64,000 nucleotides of DNA, taken from assembly GCA_963169195.1 (NCBI GenBank), contig CAUJDN010000040.1, forward strand, positions 1 through 64,000. Direction: 5' to 3'. The position numbers and the translations under genes were made by a program. Under the pieces are notes generated by a model. It worked only from the letters and a program-made list of their open reading frames with translations. It did not search any database and was not told the origin of the DNA. Of this stretch, positions 50,801 through 58,144 are shown in pieces (position 1 is the first letter of the stretch; each line of letters starts with the position of its first letter). Source of the DNA: Acidobacteriota bacterium (GTDB lineage Bacteria > Acidobacteriota > Vicinamibacteria > Vicinamibacterales > UBA2999).

Positions 50801-51945
50801 CCCGCCACGCGGATCCCTTCGGTCTGGAGCGCGTTGGTGAGCGCGAGCACGTCCACCTGATCGTACTGCACGTCGAAGCGCGCCCGCGTGGGCTGGTCGT
50901 GCAGGCCGAGCGGTGCCATCTGGTAGGTGAACGCGAGGCGCCCCCCGTGGAACCCGGACGTGGCGCGCGTGACGTCGAAGCTCCGCGGCACCCAGACCAG
51001 CGACCCCCCGAGATCGGGGAATCGCAACTGGTTGAGGCCGGCCTCGCGGCTGTGGAAGTCGCCCTTCAGCTCGCGGCCGCCCTTGAAGAGGTGGAAGGTG
51101 CCGGTGAAGTCGCTCTCGCCGTGCAGGCTGAACGTGTTGCCGGCGAAGAAGAGCTCCCGCATGCGCGGAAGCTGGATCCGCGACTGCACGTGGTAGGTCT
51201 GCTCCGGCCACTGGGCCAGCTCCACCACCCCGGTCACGTCGCTCACCGCGCCGTCGGTGACCAGCTTCATCCGGTCGAAGACCAGCCGGCTGCCGAGGAT
51301 GCGGAAGGACGCACCCAGGTCGGCTTCCATCGGGACGTAGTCCTGGATGGCAATCGTGCCGCCCGAGAACCTGATCTGCCCGCGGTATTCGACGAGCTTC
51401 GAAACCGTGACGTCGAGGTTGCGCGCCACCGTGCTCCACGGCGTGCCGTGATCGCGATAGACCACTTCGCCGCGGCTGGCCCTCACATACTGGACCGTGG
51501 TGCGCACGGGCGAGGGGCCGGTGCGGGGCGGGCGGGGCGGCCCCATCACGCGCGGAAATGTCTGGCGCCCATCGGGAAAGCTCTCAATCACCATCCGCCA
51601 GTCGGTCATCTCGATGGTGTCGAGGAGCACCTCCCGGTGGATGAGCGCGCCCCAGGTGAGCGACACCTCCACGCGGCGGGCCGTGAGCCAGGGCTCCTCG
51701 CCGGGTCGCTGGCCCTCGATCACGAGGTCTTCGAGAACGAACCGGCCGCGGCCGAGCTGCACGCCGAGCCGGCCGATGCGCATGGGGCGGTCGAGCCAGT
51801 TGCCGCCGGCCCGCTCCGCGCGCGCCTTCAACGCCGGGCCCAGGTCGATGCTGACGACGCTCACGAGCAGGACCGCCAGCGACACCGCCACGACGATCAC
51901 GATGGTGCGCGCGTAGCGATAGGCCGCGGCGGCCAGTCTCCTCAC
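47866..51945 (-). CDS. tamB: TamB/AsmA-like lipid-bridge protein (DUF490)
   Basis: The 1359-residue protein starts at GTG with an N-terminal membrane anchor (TIVIVVAVSLAVLLVSVVS). A long beta-rich groove follows, with an AsmA-like start and repeated segments (DLAGSVDLPT, SGTALLSNGRLRHFG). The C-terminal DUF490 block includes RGEARFEGRRYLVTRGSIDFTNPDRIQPFFDIEAETRV. It ends in RKRHTF with a C-terminal Phe. TamB-like proteins carry lipids between membranes and work with TamA in barrel assembly. The gene lies 3 nt downstream of the biotin carrier gene, an unusual join of acyl-CoA carboxylase and envelope genes. Confidence 0.88.
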   Translation of the reverse strand: MRRLAAAAYRYARTIVIVVAVSLAVLLVSVVSIDLGPALKARAERAGGNWLDRPMRIGRLGVQLGRGRFVLEDLVIEGQRPGEEPWLTARRVEVSLTWGALIHREVLLDTIEMTDWRMVIESFPDGRQTFPRVMGPPRPPRTGPSPVRTTVQYVRASRGEVVYRDHGTPWSTVARNLDVTVSKLVEYRGQIRFSGGTIAIQDYVPMEADLGASFRILGSRLVFDRMKLVTDGAVSDVTGVVELAQWPEQTYHVQSRIQLPRMRELFFAGNTFSLHGESDFTGTFHLFKGGRELKGDFHSREAGLNQLRFPDLGGSLVWVPRSFDVTRATSGFHGGRLAFTYQMAPLGLHDQPTRARFDVQYDQVDVLALTNALQTEGIRVAGRATGRNRLEWPMGRFADRAGAGEVVVTAPPGTSLMGPRLPAGATADAELRALDYGPFSDHTPLDPVGIGGRLTYRFDGGILRLEPSELATSHTHVTFEGATAWGERSTLPFRVTSANWQEGDRLLAGIMTAFGARTMAIPIDGIGRFDGVMLGAFRSPRIEGRFVGEEIRAWGVTWGAVDGDFVVENAYANVSRAVITEGFSRMEVTGQFSLGYPRRDQGEELDARVRITNRGVKDFLAAFDLEDYDVDGIVSGDLHLYGQYTRPVGFGRLSIHRGTAYGEPFAEGVAAMRFEGAGVRLDGLTISKGGTTATGAAYVGWNGTYSFNADARGMAVETLALAATPSGPGFTGLLDFSATGSGTFEEPRYDVKFGVRDLFYGDEGVGEVSGRLSVRDIVMTYEVEVASNRLAASGTGRIALTDEMDAELSFRVTDTSLDPYLRAFQPQLSPFTSAVASGAIRVVGELYNPDALRVDVEVDGVDLRFFDYHLRNAGAIRMSVDRQVLQVTALRLVGEDTELDLAGSVDLPTQALALTANGAANLAVLQGFVPDVRSSGRAEVSARIGGTAEAPAVSGTALLSNGRLRHFGFPHALEALNGILTFDASGVRLDGLGGRVGGGTVRFGGRLGQSGYTLSEYDVTAVGTDMRLRYPEGMRSTVDAELALRGPVAAPVVTGEVVVKNAMWSRPFDTSAGLFDLSGGPDGIPAVEGALAAGSASALRFDVRLIAPSSLRIENDQARIVASADLNLRGTLERPLVLGRADIDRGEARFEGRRYLVTRGSIDFTNPDRIQPFFDIEAETRVRVPGQTYRVTLRMAGTTERLQPEFTSDPPLPPIEILTMLFSDTTPSGDVELAAQQRPNEREQRLLEARATRALTGTLSAEVGRVVQETFGVDSFQITPLLVDPYQQSARLNVNPSARVTIGKRISDRIYLTYARSLSSSARDEIVLLEFDQSDTLAWVLSQNEDRTYALEVRKRHTF

Positions 51946-51948
51946 CGT

Positions 51949-52464
51949 CTACTCCACGGTGACCAGCAGGACCCCGGCCTCGACCGACTGGCCTTCGGCC
52001 ACCTTGACGGCCCGGACTCGGCCCGCGCGCGATGCGCGGAGTTCGTTCTCCATCTTCATCGCCTCGATGACCACCAGGCCCTGGCGGGGCTGCACCGCAT
52101 CGCCCGGCGCCACCAGGAGCTTCACGATCTTGCCGGGCATCGGCGACACGACCTGCTGCGGCCCGGAGCCGGAGGCTGCGGAGTCGCCACCCCGCCGCCC
52201 GAAACATGACACCAGCGTCGCCGAAAGCGTGTGCCCGTCGAGCAAGACGTCGAAACCGGCCCCGCCGGGCCGCGGCGACACCGTCGCGTCCACGCTGCGC
52301 GGCGGCCCGCCGTGCTCGCGGACGAGCAGCGACACGGCCTCGCGCCCCACGCCGCGGTGATCCACGTCGAACACGCGGTCGTCCACGGCGACTTCCGTCC
52401 GTCCGTCGCGCGCGGCCACGCGAACGCGCCGCACGCGCCCGCCAATTTCAAGATCGAACACCAC
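51949..52464 (-). CDS. Biotin carboxyl carrier subunit of an acyl-CoA carboxylase
   Basis: The 171-residue protein has a beta-rich N-terminal region and a biotinyl domain VSPMPGKIVKLLVAPGDAVQPRQGLVVIEAMKMENEL with the biotinylated Lys137 in EAMKMEN. The N-terminal stretch resembles the BT domain that docks such carriers to carboxylases. The GTG start lies about 17 nt from an 8-bp repeat array, and I see no Shine-Dalgarno sequence. It is separated from the biotin carboxylase by 249 bp of repeats. A carboxyltransferase half-gene at the right edge (63280) may complete the enzyme. Confidence 0.87.
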   Translation of the reverse strand: MVFDLEIGGRVRRVRVAARDGRTEVAVDDRVFDVDHRGVGREAVSLLVREHGGPPRSVDATVSPRPGGAGFDVLLDGHTLSATLVSCFGRRGGDSAASGSGPQQVVSPMPGKIVKLLVAPGDAVQPRQGLVVIEAMKMENELRASRAGRVRAVKVAEGQSVEAGVLLVTVE

Positions 52465-52480
52465 TGGTCAGGGTCTCGGG

Positions 52481-52582
52481 TTCTGAGGTTCTGGGGTTCT
52501 GGGGTTCTGAGGTTCTGGGGTTCTGGGGTTCTGAGGTTCTGGGGTTCTGGGGTTCTCCGGTTCTAGGTTCCAGGGTTCTTGG
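52481..52582. repeat. 8-bp TTCTGGGG array with 24-bp higher-order period
   Basis: Ten 8-bp units (52481-52560) occur in the order GAGG, GGGG, GGGG repeated three times, then TTCTCCGG, then decayed units to 52582. The plus strand carries regular GGGG runs with four-base spacers, a G-quadruplex pattern. The array lies directly upstream of the minus-strand biotin carrier gene. Confidence 0.9.
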
Positions 52583-52595
52583 ATTCCAGCGATTT

Positions 52596-52721
52596 CACTC
52601 CCCACTCCCCACTCCCCACTCCCCACTTCCCACTTCCCACTTCCCACTTCTCACTTCTCACTTCTCCCTTCCCACTTCTCACTTCCCACTTCCCACTTCT
52701 CACTTCTCACTTCTCACTTCC
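52596..52721 (-). repeat. 18-unit heptamer array overlapping the biotin carboxylase stop codon
   Basis: Eighteen units of CACTYCY (plus) / RGRAGTG (minus) run from 52596 to 52721. Four CACTCCC, then CACTTCC and CACTTCT blocks show unit-by-unit spread of variants. The minus-strand reading GGAAGTGAGAAG places the accC TGA inside the array, as at 9874-9880. Confidence 0.92.
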
Positions 52722-54231
52722 CCCGAAGGGCCGTCGCCCGGGCATCCTGGCGCCACCGGCTGGGGGCTGAGTCCACGGCTGGCAGGGGGACCGCGCCCGC
52801 GGTCATCTGCCGCACGGCGACGGCCACGGTCGCCAGCACGGCGTGCTCGTCGTCCGGGGCGGTGAGCGGCTGGCCGTGACGCGCCCCGAGCTTGCGGTCG
52901 ATGAATGTCGTGTCGAAGCGCCCGGCTCGAAACTCCTCGTCGTCCAGGATCCAGCGGAAGAACGGGAGGGTGGTGCGGATGCCCCGCACTTCGTATTCGG
53001 CAAGCGCGCGCTTCATGCGGGCCAGGGCGCCCGGGCGATCCTCGGCCCATGTGATCAGCTTCGAGATCATCGGGTCGTAGTGGATCGGCACCTCGCCCCC
53101 TTCGTACAGGCCGCTGTCGTCGCGCACGCCCGGGCCCTGGGGCACGCGCAGGCCGAGGATGCGTCCCGGCGAGGGCATGAAGTTCGTGTCGGGGTCCTCG
53201 GCGTAGATGCGGCACTCGAGTGCGTGCGCCCTCGGCGCGAGCAGCGCCTCCGGATCGAGCGTCAGCCGCTCGCCGCGCGCGATGCGCACCTGCCACTGCA
53301 CCAGGTCCACCCCCGTCACCATCTCGGTGATCGGGTGCTCCACCTGCAGCCGGGTGTTCATCTCGAGGAAGAAGCACGAGCCGTCCTGGTCCAGCAGGAA
53401 CTCGATGGTGCCGGCGTTGGTGTACTTCGCCGCCCGCGCCACCGCCGCAGCGGCCGACGTGATCCGGCGCCGCAGATCGGGCGAGACGGCGAGCGACGGG
53501 CTCTCCTCCACCACCTTCTGGTGACGGCGCTGGATGGAGCACTCCCGTTCCACGAAGGGCACGACCGTGCCGAAGTGATCCCCGAGCAGCTGCACCTCGA
53601 TGTGCCGCGGCGCGAGGATCCGCCGCTCGAGATAGACGGCCGAATCGCCGAAGGCCGAGCCCGCCTCGGAGCGTGCGGCGCGCAGCGCCCCGGGCAGCTC
53701 CCCGGGCGCCGACACCATCCGCATGCCCTTCCCGCCACCGCCCGCCACCGCCTTGAGCATCAGCGGGTAGCCGATGCGATCCGCGACGGCGAGCACGTCC
53801 GCGTCCGCGACGTCCGCGTCGAGGGGCTCCTCGGTACCGGGCACCACCGGCACGCCGGCGGCAATGGCCACCTGCCTCGCCGCGGTCTTGCTGCCCATCA
53901 GCGTGATGGCCTCGGGTGTCGGACCGATGAAGACGAGCCCGGCGTCCCGGCAGGCGGCCGCGAAATCCGCGTTCTCGGCGAGAAAGCCGTAGCCGGGGTG
54001 CACCGCGTCGGCGCCGGATCGGCGCGCCACCTCGAGTATCCGGTCGATCCGCAGATAGCTGTCGCGGGGAGCATCGGGGCCGACGTGGTAGGCCTCGTCG
54101 GCCATTCGGACATGCAGCGCCGCCCGATCGCAGTCCGAGAACACGGCGACCGAGGCGATGCCCAGATCGCGGCAGGCGCGGATGACGCGAACCGCAATCT
54201 CACCCCGGTTCGCGATGAGGATCTTCTGCAT
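52714..54231 (-). CDS. Biotin carboxylase subunit of an acyl-CoA carboxylase
   Basis: The 505-residue protein has an ATP-grasp fold (MQKILIANRGEIAVRVIRACR) and Gly-rich loop VAGGGGKGMRMV. It also has RHIEVQLLGD, CSIQRRHQKVVEESPS, FLLDQDGSCFFLEMNTRLQVEHPITEMVTG and RIYAEDPDTNFMPSPG. It carboxylates biotin using bicarbonate and ATP. Length and motifs fit AccC or the split alpha subunit of propionyl/methylcrotonyl-CoA carboxylase. The final residues, ALRGK, run into the heptamer array, which supplies the last codon and TGA. The ATG at 54231 is divergent from a cNMP-binding gene. An AGCAT-N4-ATGCT inverted repeat lies between them near 54255. Confidence 0.88.
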   Translation of the reverse strand: MQKILIANRGEIAVRVIRACRDLGIASVAVFSDCDRAALHVRMADEAYHVGPDAPRDSYLRIDRILEVARRSGADAVHPGYGFLAENADFAAACRDAGLVFIGPTPEAITLMGSKTAARQVAIAAGVPVVPGTEEPLDADVADADVLAVADRIGYPLMLKAVAGGGGKGMRMVSAPGELPGALRAARSEAGSAFGDSAVYLERRILAPRHIEVQLLGDHFGTVVPFVERECSIQRRHQKVVEESPSLAVSPDLRRRITSAAAAVARAAKYTNAGTIEFLLDQDGSCFFLEMNTRLQVEHPITEMVTGVDLVQWQVRIARGERLTLDPEALLAPRAHALECRIYAEDPDTNFMPSPGRILGLRVPQGPGVRDDSGLYEGGEVPIHYDPMISKLITWAEDRPGALARMKRALAEYEVRGIRTTLPFFRWILDDEEFRAGRFDTTFIDRKLGARHGQPLTAPDDEHAVLATVAVAVRQMTAGAVPLPAVDSAPSRWRQDARATALRGK

Positions 54232-54283
54232 GAGGCCGAAACTCTTATGATTCTAGCATTTACATGCTGAGGGAACGTCCCGC

Positions 54284-54925
54284 ATGACCCCCTATCTGGT
54301 GCATATCGGTTACGTGCTGATGCTGGTCGCGCTCGTGGCGCGGGACGTGCTGTGGCTCCGCGCGATGATGGTGGCGGCCCAGGGCGTCCTGGGCGGCTAC
54401 GCCTGGCTCATGAAGGTGCCGGCCATCACCCTGTGGAACAGCCTCTTCGTGGCGATCAATCTCGCCTGGGTCATCCGGATCCTGCATGAACGGCGCGCCG
54501 TGCAGCTCCCTGCGGACCTGGCCGCCCTCTACGAGCGCCACTTCAGCGCCTTCACCAGGGCCGAGTTCCTCCGCTGGTGGCAGACGGGCCGCCGCGAGCA
54601 GCTCTGCGACCGCCAGCTCACCTGGAACGGCCAGCGGCCAGAGGCCCTCTTCTTCCTGCTCGGCGGCCGGGCCCGCGTGAGCCGGGGCGGCGAGGCGGTG
54701 GTCGACCTGGCACCCGGCCAGTTCGTCGCCGAGATGAGCCTGATCACCGGCGATCCGGCCAATGCGGACGTCGTGACACTGGGTGAGGCCGATGTGGTCT
54801 GGTGGCCCACGGTGGACCTGCGGACGATGCAGACAGCCCAGCCGGCGCTCTGGGCGCGGCTGCAGTCCGTGATCGGCCGCGACCTCGTGGAGAAGATCCG
54901 GCGCGGCGAGACCCGATCCGCATGA
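54284..54925 (+). CDS. Popeye-like membrane protein with a cyclic-nucleotide-binding-type domain
   Basis: The 213-residue protein has three hydrophobic spans (about 5-22, 24-42 and 48-64) followed by a CNMP-binding-type beta barrel (EALFFLLGGRARVSRGGEAVVDLAPGQFVAEMSLITGDPANADVV). This is the architecture of animal Popeye proteins, known also in bacteria. The phosphate-binding cassette reads AEMSLITGDPANA. The usual GE becomes AE and the Arg that contacts the cyclic phosphate is missing, so ligand binding may differ. It ends before a PCM gene (36 nt), on the same strand. The function could be membrane-linked sensing. Confidence 0.75.
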   Translation: MTPYLVHIGYVLMLVALVARDVLWLRAMMVAAQGVLGGYAWLMKVPAITLWNSLFVAINLAWVIRILHERRAVQLPADLAALYERHFSAFTRAEFLRWWQTGRREQLCDRQLTWNGQRPEALFFLLGGRARVSRGGEAVVDLAPGQFVAEMSLITGDPANADVVTLGEADVVWWPTVDLRTMQTAQPALWARLQSVIGRDLVEKIRRGETRSA

Positions 54926-54961
54926 CCGCGCCGGTCCATAATGGACCGAGGAGGTGCGGCC

Positions 54962-55696
54962 ATGAGACGACCGGCCGGCCTGGCAGCGATCGTCATGACC
55001 GCGTGGGCGCTCTGGGCCTGCGGCGGTGCGATCACCGCCGAGTCCCAGGATCGGACCGCCGAGGCCCGGCGCATGGTGGACGCCCAGCTGCGCGCGCGCG
55101 GCATCCACGACGAGCGCGTGCTGGCCGCCATGCTCAAGGTCCCGCGCCACCGCTACATCCCTCCCGAAATGCAGCGCTCGGCATACGCCGACAGCGCGCT
55201 GCCCATCGGCTACGGCCAGACCATCTCGCAGCCCTACATCGTCGCGTTCATGACCGAAGCCCTGAAGCTCGAGCCACAGGACGTGGTGCTGGAAATCGGC
55301 ACCGGCTCGGGCTACCAGGCCGCCATCCTCGCCGAGCTGGCCCGTGAGGTCTACACCATCGAAATCGTGGCCGGGCTGGCCGAGCGTGCACGGCGCACGC
55401 TCGAGGCCGAAGGCTACCGCAACGTCCACGTGCGGGCCGGCGACGGCTACAAGGGCTGGCCCGAGCATGCGCCCTTCCCGAAGATCATGGTCACCGCGGC
55501 GCCCGAGGAGGTGCCGCCCGCGCTGGTCGAGCAGCTCGCGGTCGGCGGGACGATGATCCTGCCGGTCGGTCCGCGAATGGGCAATCAGGAGCTGCGCATC
55601 CTGACGAAGACCGGGAAGGGTGTCATGACCGAACGGAGCCTGCCGGTGCGGTTCGTCCCGATGGTGAAGCCGCCGGGCGACGGGTCCGAGCCGTGA
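54962..55696 (+). CDS. pcm: Protein-L-isoaspartate O-methyltransferase, predicted exported lipoprotein
   Basis: The 244-residue protein has the PCM fold: RRMVDAQLRARGIHDERVLAAMLKVPRHRYIP, YADSALPIGYGQTISQPYIVAFMTE and VLEIGTGSGYQAAILA (SAM-binding), with VTAAPEEVPPALVEQL. It methylates damaged Asp/Asn residues in proteins. Unlike cytosolic PCM, it begins with MRRPAGLAAIVMTAWALWAC, a lipoprotein-type signal with lipobox LWAC, suggesting action outside the cytoplasm, where SAM supply is unclear. The stop overlaps the GTG of DUF504 (GTGA). The upstream in-frame ATG at 54941 is less likely. Confidence 0.85.
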   Translation: MRRPAGLAAIVMTAWALWACGGAITAESQDRTAEARRMVDAQLRARGIHDERVLAAMLKVPRHRYIPPEMQRSAYADSALPIGYGQTISQPYIVAFMTEALKLEPQDVVLEIGTGSGYQAAILAELAREVYTIEIVAGLAERARRTLEAEGYRNVHVRAGDGYKGWPEHAPFPKIMVTAAPEEVPPALVEQLAVGGTMILPVGPRMGNQELRILTKTGKGVMTERSLPVRFVPMVKPPGDGSEP

Positions 55697-55953
55697 TCCC
55701 TGTCCAGGATCTCCTTCACCGGATCCGATGGGATCCCTCCCTGAGCGGCTTGCGCTTCGAGATCGCGTACCTGGATCGCGTGGCGCATCGGCTCGAGCGC
55801 GTGCCGCTGGCCGACGTGCGCTTCGACCCGGACGAGCCGTTCGGGTTCGAGGCCGTGGCGGCCGACGGCGTCGAGCGCTTCATCCCCTACCACCGCGTGC
55901 GCGAGGTCTACCGGGACGGCGTGCGCATCTGGAATCGCCCGTCACACGAGTAG
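55693..55953 (+). CDS. DUF504 / MJ1316-domain protein (predicted RNA-end recognition)
   Basis: The 86-residue protein starts at GTG overlapping the pcm stop. It has the MJ1316 (DUF504) pattern: LLHRIRWDPSLS, YLDRVAHRLERVPLADV and VERFIPYHRVREVYRDG. The domain has been predicted to recognise 2',3'-cyclic phosphate RNA ends and often travels with RNA-repair genes. Here it converges on rtcB, whose cofactor archease is just beyond, so an RNA-repair group is likely. The TAG is followed at once by a hairpin-GTGGG repeat block, and the next 162 bp contain no gene. Confidence 0.82.
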   Translation: MIPVQDLLHRIRWDPSLSGLRFEIAYLDRVAHRLERVPLADVRFDPDEPFGFEAVAADGVERFIPYHRVREVYRDGVRIWNRPSHE

Positions 55954-56050
55954 CCCAAGCGTTCTGCGCGGGTGGGCTCGCGCTTCGCGCGAGTGGGGCA
56001 TCGCTGGCGCGATGGCAGGCCCGTGCATTCAACGCACGGGTGGGCGGCGA
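55951..56050 (+). repeat. Hairpin / GTGGG repeat block at the DUF504 stop codon
   Basis: Starting in the TAG, hairpins (TCGCGCttCGCGCGA, TCGCtggcGCGA, CGTGCattcaacGCACG, GGCGGCgaaGCCGCC) alternate with GGTGGGC or GTGGGGC. The same design follows the aguA stop at 3889. Confidence 0.6.
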
Positions 56051-56060
56051 AGCCGCCTCC

Positions 56061-56115
56061 TGGTTCCCGCCTCCCCCGGTTCCCGACTCCCGACTCCCGG
56101 TTCCCGACGCGCTCG
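56061..56115 (-). repeat. 7-bp GTCGGGA/ACCGGGA array after the rtcB stop codon
   Basis: On the minus strand, 7 nt after the rtcB TGA, the units GTCGGGA, ACCGGGA, GTCGGGA, GTCGGGA and ACCGGGG lead into GAGGCGGGAACC. The family is that of the recQ end. Confidence 0.7.
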
Positions 56116-57546
56116 TCACCCCTTGATGCACACCACCGGCTCGAGGCGCGCGACCTTGCGCGAGAGGCCGGCCGCGTCCGCCGCGTCCACCACGCGGGTC
56201 ACGTCCTTGTAGGCCGCCGGCGCCTCCTCGGCAATGCCGCGCGACGACGGACTGCGGATGATGATGCCGCGCCCGGCCAGGTCGTCGGCGATCTGCCGGC
56301 CGCGGAAGCGTTTGAGCGCCTCGTGGCGGCTCATGCTGCGCCCGGCGCCGTGGCACGACGAGCCGAAGGCCCGCTCGCCCTTCCCCCCCGTGCCTGCGAG
56401 GACGTACGAGGCCGTGCCCATGGTGCCTCCAATCAGCACGGGCTGCCCGACCTCCGTCCAGACTGCGGGCAGGTCCGGATGCCCCGGGCCGAACGCTCTC
56501 GTCGCGCCCTTCCGGTGGACGAACAGCCGCTTGTCCTCGCCGTCCACGACGTGCGTCTCCACCTTGCAGGTGTTGTGCGATACGTCGTAGAGCAGCGGCA
56601 GCGTCGAGCCCGGGAACAGCGTCGCGAACACGTCGCGCACGAGCGCCGTGATGATCTGCCGGTTCGCGAGCGCGCAGTTGATCCCGGCCCGCATCGCCCC
56701 GAGATAGGCGCGGCCGAGTTCCGAGCGGATGGGCGCGCACGCCAGCTCCCGGTCCGGCAGCTCGATGCCGTGCGCGGCGGCCTCGATGGCCATCCGCCGC
56801 AGGAACTCGGTGCCAATCTGGTGCCCGAGCCCGCGCGATCCGCAGTGGATGGTGACGACGAGGTCGCCCTCGTGAAGCTGAAACGCCTCGCCGATCGCGG
56901 GGTCGAAGACGGCGGCCACGTGCTGCACCTCGAGGTAGTGGTTCCCGGACCCGAGCGTGCCCATCTCGTCGCGCTGCCGGCGCCTGGCCCGCGGCGACAC
57001 TTCGGCAGGCTCGGCGCCAGCCATGCACCCGTGCTCCTCGATCCGTTCGAGATCCGCGACGGTCCCGTACCCCCGCTCGACCGCCCATCGCGCACCGCCC
57101 GACAGCATGGCGTCCATCTCCGCATCGTCGAGACTGATCTGGCCCTCGCTGCCGACACCCGCTGGAACGGCCCGCGCCAGGGCATTGGCCACGTCGACCC
57201 TGCGTGTCTCGATGTCGCGCAGCGCGAGCCCCGTGCAGAGCGTGCGGACGCCGCACGAGATGTCGAATCCCACGCCGCCGGCCGAGATCACGCCGCCCCG
57301 ATCCGGGTCGAAGGCCGCCACGCCGCCGATGGGAAACCCGTAGCCCCAGTGCGCGTCGGGCATCGCGTAGGAGGCGCCCTCGATGCCCGGCAGCATCGCG
57401 ACGTTGGCCACCTGCTCGTACACCTTGTGGTCCATGTCCGCGACCAGGGCCTCGGAGGCATAGATCACGCCGGGCACGCGCATGCGCCCCTGGGGCTCGA
57501 TGACCCATTCGTGGTCGGAACGGCGGGTCAGCCGCGACAGGTCCAT
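56116..57546 (-). CDS. rtcB: RNA-splicing / RNA-repair ligase RtcB
   Basis: The 476-residue ligase has the RtcB core MPDAHWGYGFPIGGVAAFD, GGVGFDISCGVRTL (Cys ligand), GSGNHYLEVQHV, IHCGSRGLGHQIG, YDVSHNTCKVE and the nucleophile His in SSCHGAGRSMSR. It ends in VVCIKG. It joins 2',3'-cyclic phosphate or 3'-phosphate RNA to 5'-OH RNA with GTP and Mn2+. The archease gene lies 15 nt upstream on the same strand, and a DUF504 gene converges on it. This arrangement favours RNA repair, for example of tRNA cut by stress or toxin nucleases. In the C-terminal region KRLFVHRKGATRAFGPGH is typical. Confidence 0.93.
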   Translation of the reverse strand: MDLSRLTRRSDHEWVIEPQGRMRVPGVIYASEALVADMDHKVYEQVANVAMLPGIEGASYAMPDAHWGYGFPIGGVAAFDPDRGGVISAGGVGFDISCGVRTLCTGLALRDIETRRVDVANALARAVPAGVGSEGQISLDDAEMDAMLSGGARWAVERGYGTVADLERIEEHGCMAGAEPAEVSPRARRRQRDEMGTLGSGNHYLEVQHVAAVFDPAIGEAFQLHEGDLVVTIHCGSRGLGHQIGTEFLRRMAIEAAAHGIELPDRELACAPIRSELGRAYLGAMRAGINCALANRQIITALVRDVFATLFPGSTLPLLYDVSHNTCKVETHVVDGEDKRLFVHRKGATRAFGPGHPDLPAVWTEVGQPVLIGGTMGTASYVLAGTGGKGERAFGSSCHGAGRSMSRHEALKRFRGRQIADDLAGRGIIIRSPSSRGIAEEAPAAYKDVTRVVDAADAAGLSRKVARLEPVVCIKG

Positions 57547-57561
57547 GACGTCCTCACATGC

Positions 57562-57981
57562 CTACACGTCGACGACGCACTCGGCCGTCCAGGCGCCGGC
57601 GTCCTGCGTCACGCGGAGGGCCGTCTGCGTGGCGCCCTTCACCTCGACCGCCGGCTCGTGCCGGCGGGGATCCACGCGCTCGCCCCATGCCGTGGCCCGC
57701 AGGCGCCGATGGGCGTCGATCGCGACGTGGAACTGCGCGAACAGCATGCGGCGCGTGGACATCTCGTAGACCAGGGCGTTCAGCCAGTCCACGAACAGGA
57801 TGTCATCGCTGGGCGCGTCGCAGGCAATCGAAACGGAGGTCTCCGGTCGCACGAGGGCCGGATCGGTGACGACGGCGGTGAGGGCGAGCGCGGCCTGCTC
57901 GAAGGCCACCGCCAGGGTGGGCCCGGTGCCACGCACGCCGATGTCGGCGCCGTGCTCGAAGTGCTCCCAGCGGCTCTCCAT
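57562..57981 (-). CDS. Archease (RtcB activator)
   Basis: The 139-residue protein has [66 protein letters not shown] and the C-terminal [14 protein letters not shown], where the final Asp residues help bind Ca2+. Archease speeds RtcB guanylylation and broadens its nucleotide use. The ATG at 57981 (MESRWEH) is preferred because the upstream extension to 58146 lacks family similarity. It is directly followed by rtcB. Confidence 0.88.
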   Translation of the reverse strand: MESRWEHFEHGADIGVRGTGPTLAVAFEQAALALTAVVTDPALVRPETSVSIACDAPSDDILFVDWLNALVYEMSTRRMLFAQFHVAIDAHRRLRATAWGERVDPRRHEPAVEVKGATQTALRVTQDAGAWTAECVVDV

Positions 57982-58144
57982 CGCAGGCGGCTGGCCCCTA
58001 TCCTGACACACGGGCGTGCCGCCGGCCGCACGGGTGTGCGACCGGACCCGCGTGGTCCGGGTACGGACGGCCTCGATGGTTCGATGCTGCCACATCGAAT
58101 AAACAGAATCACGGACCCCCTGCTGGCCGTGATGTGATCCCGGC

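Noticed and set aside
52481-52721. A CRISPR array.
   Set aside because: The units are contiguous 7- and 8-bp repeats without unique spacers, and no cas genes are present.
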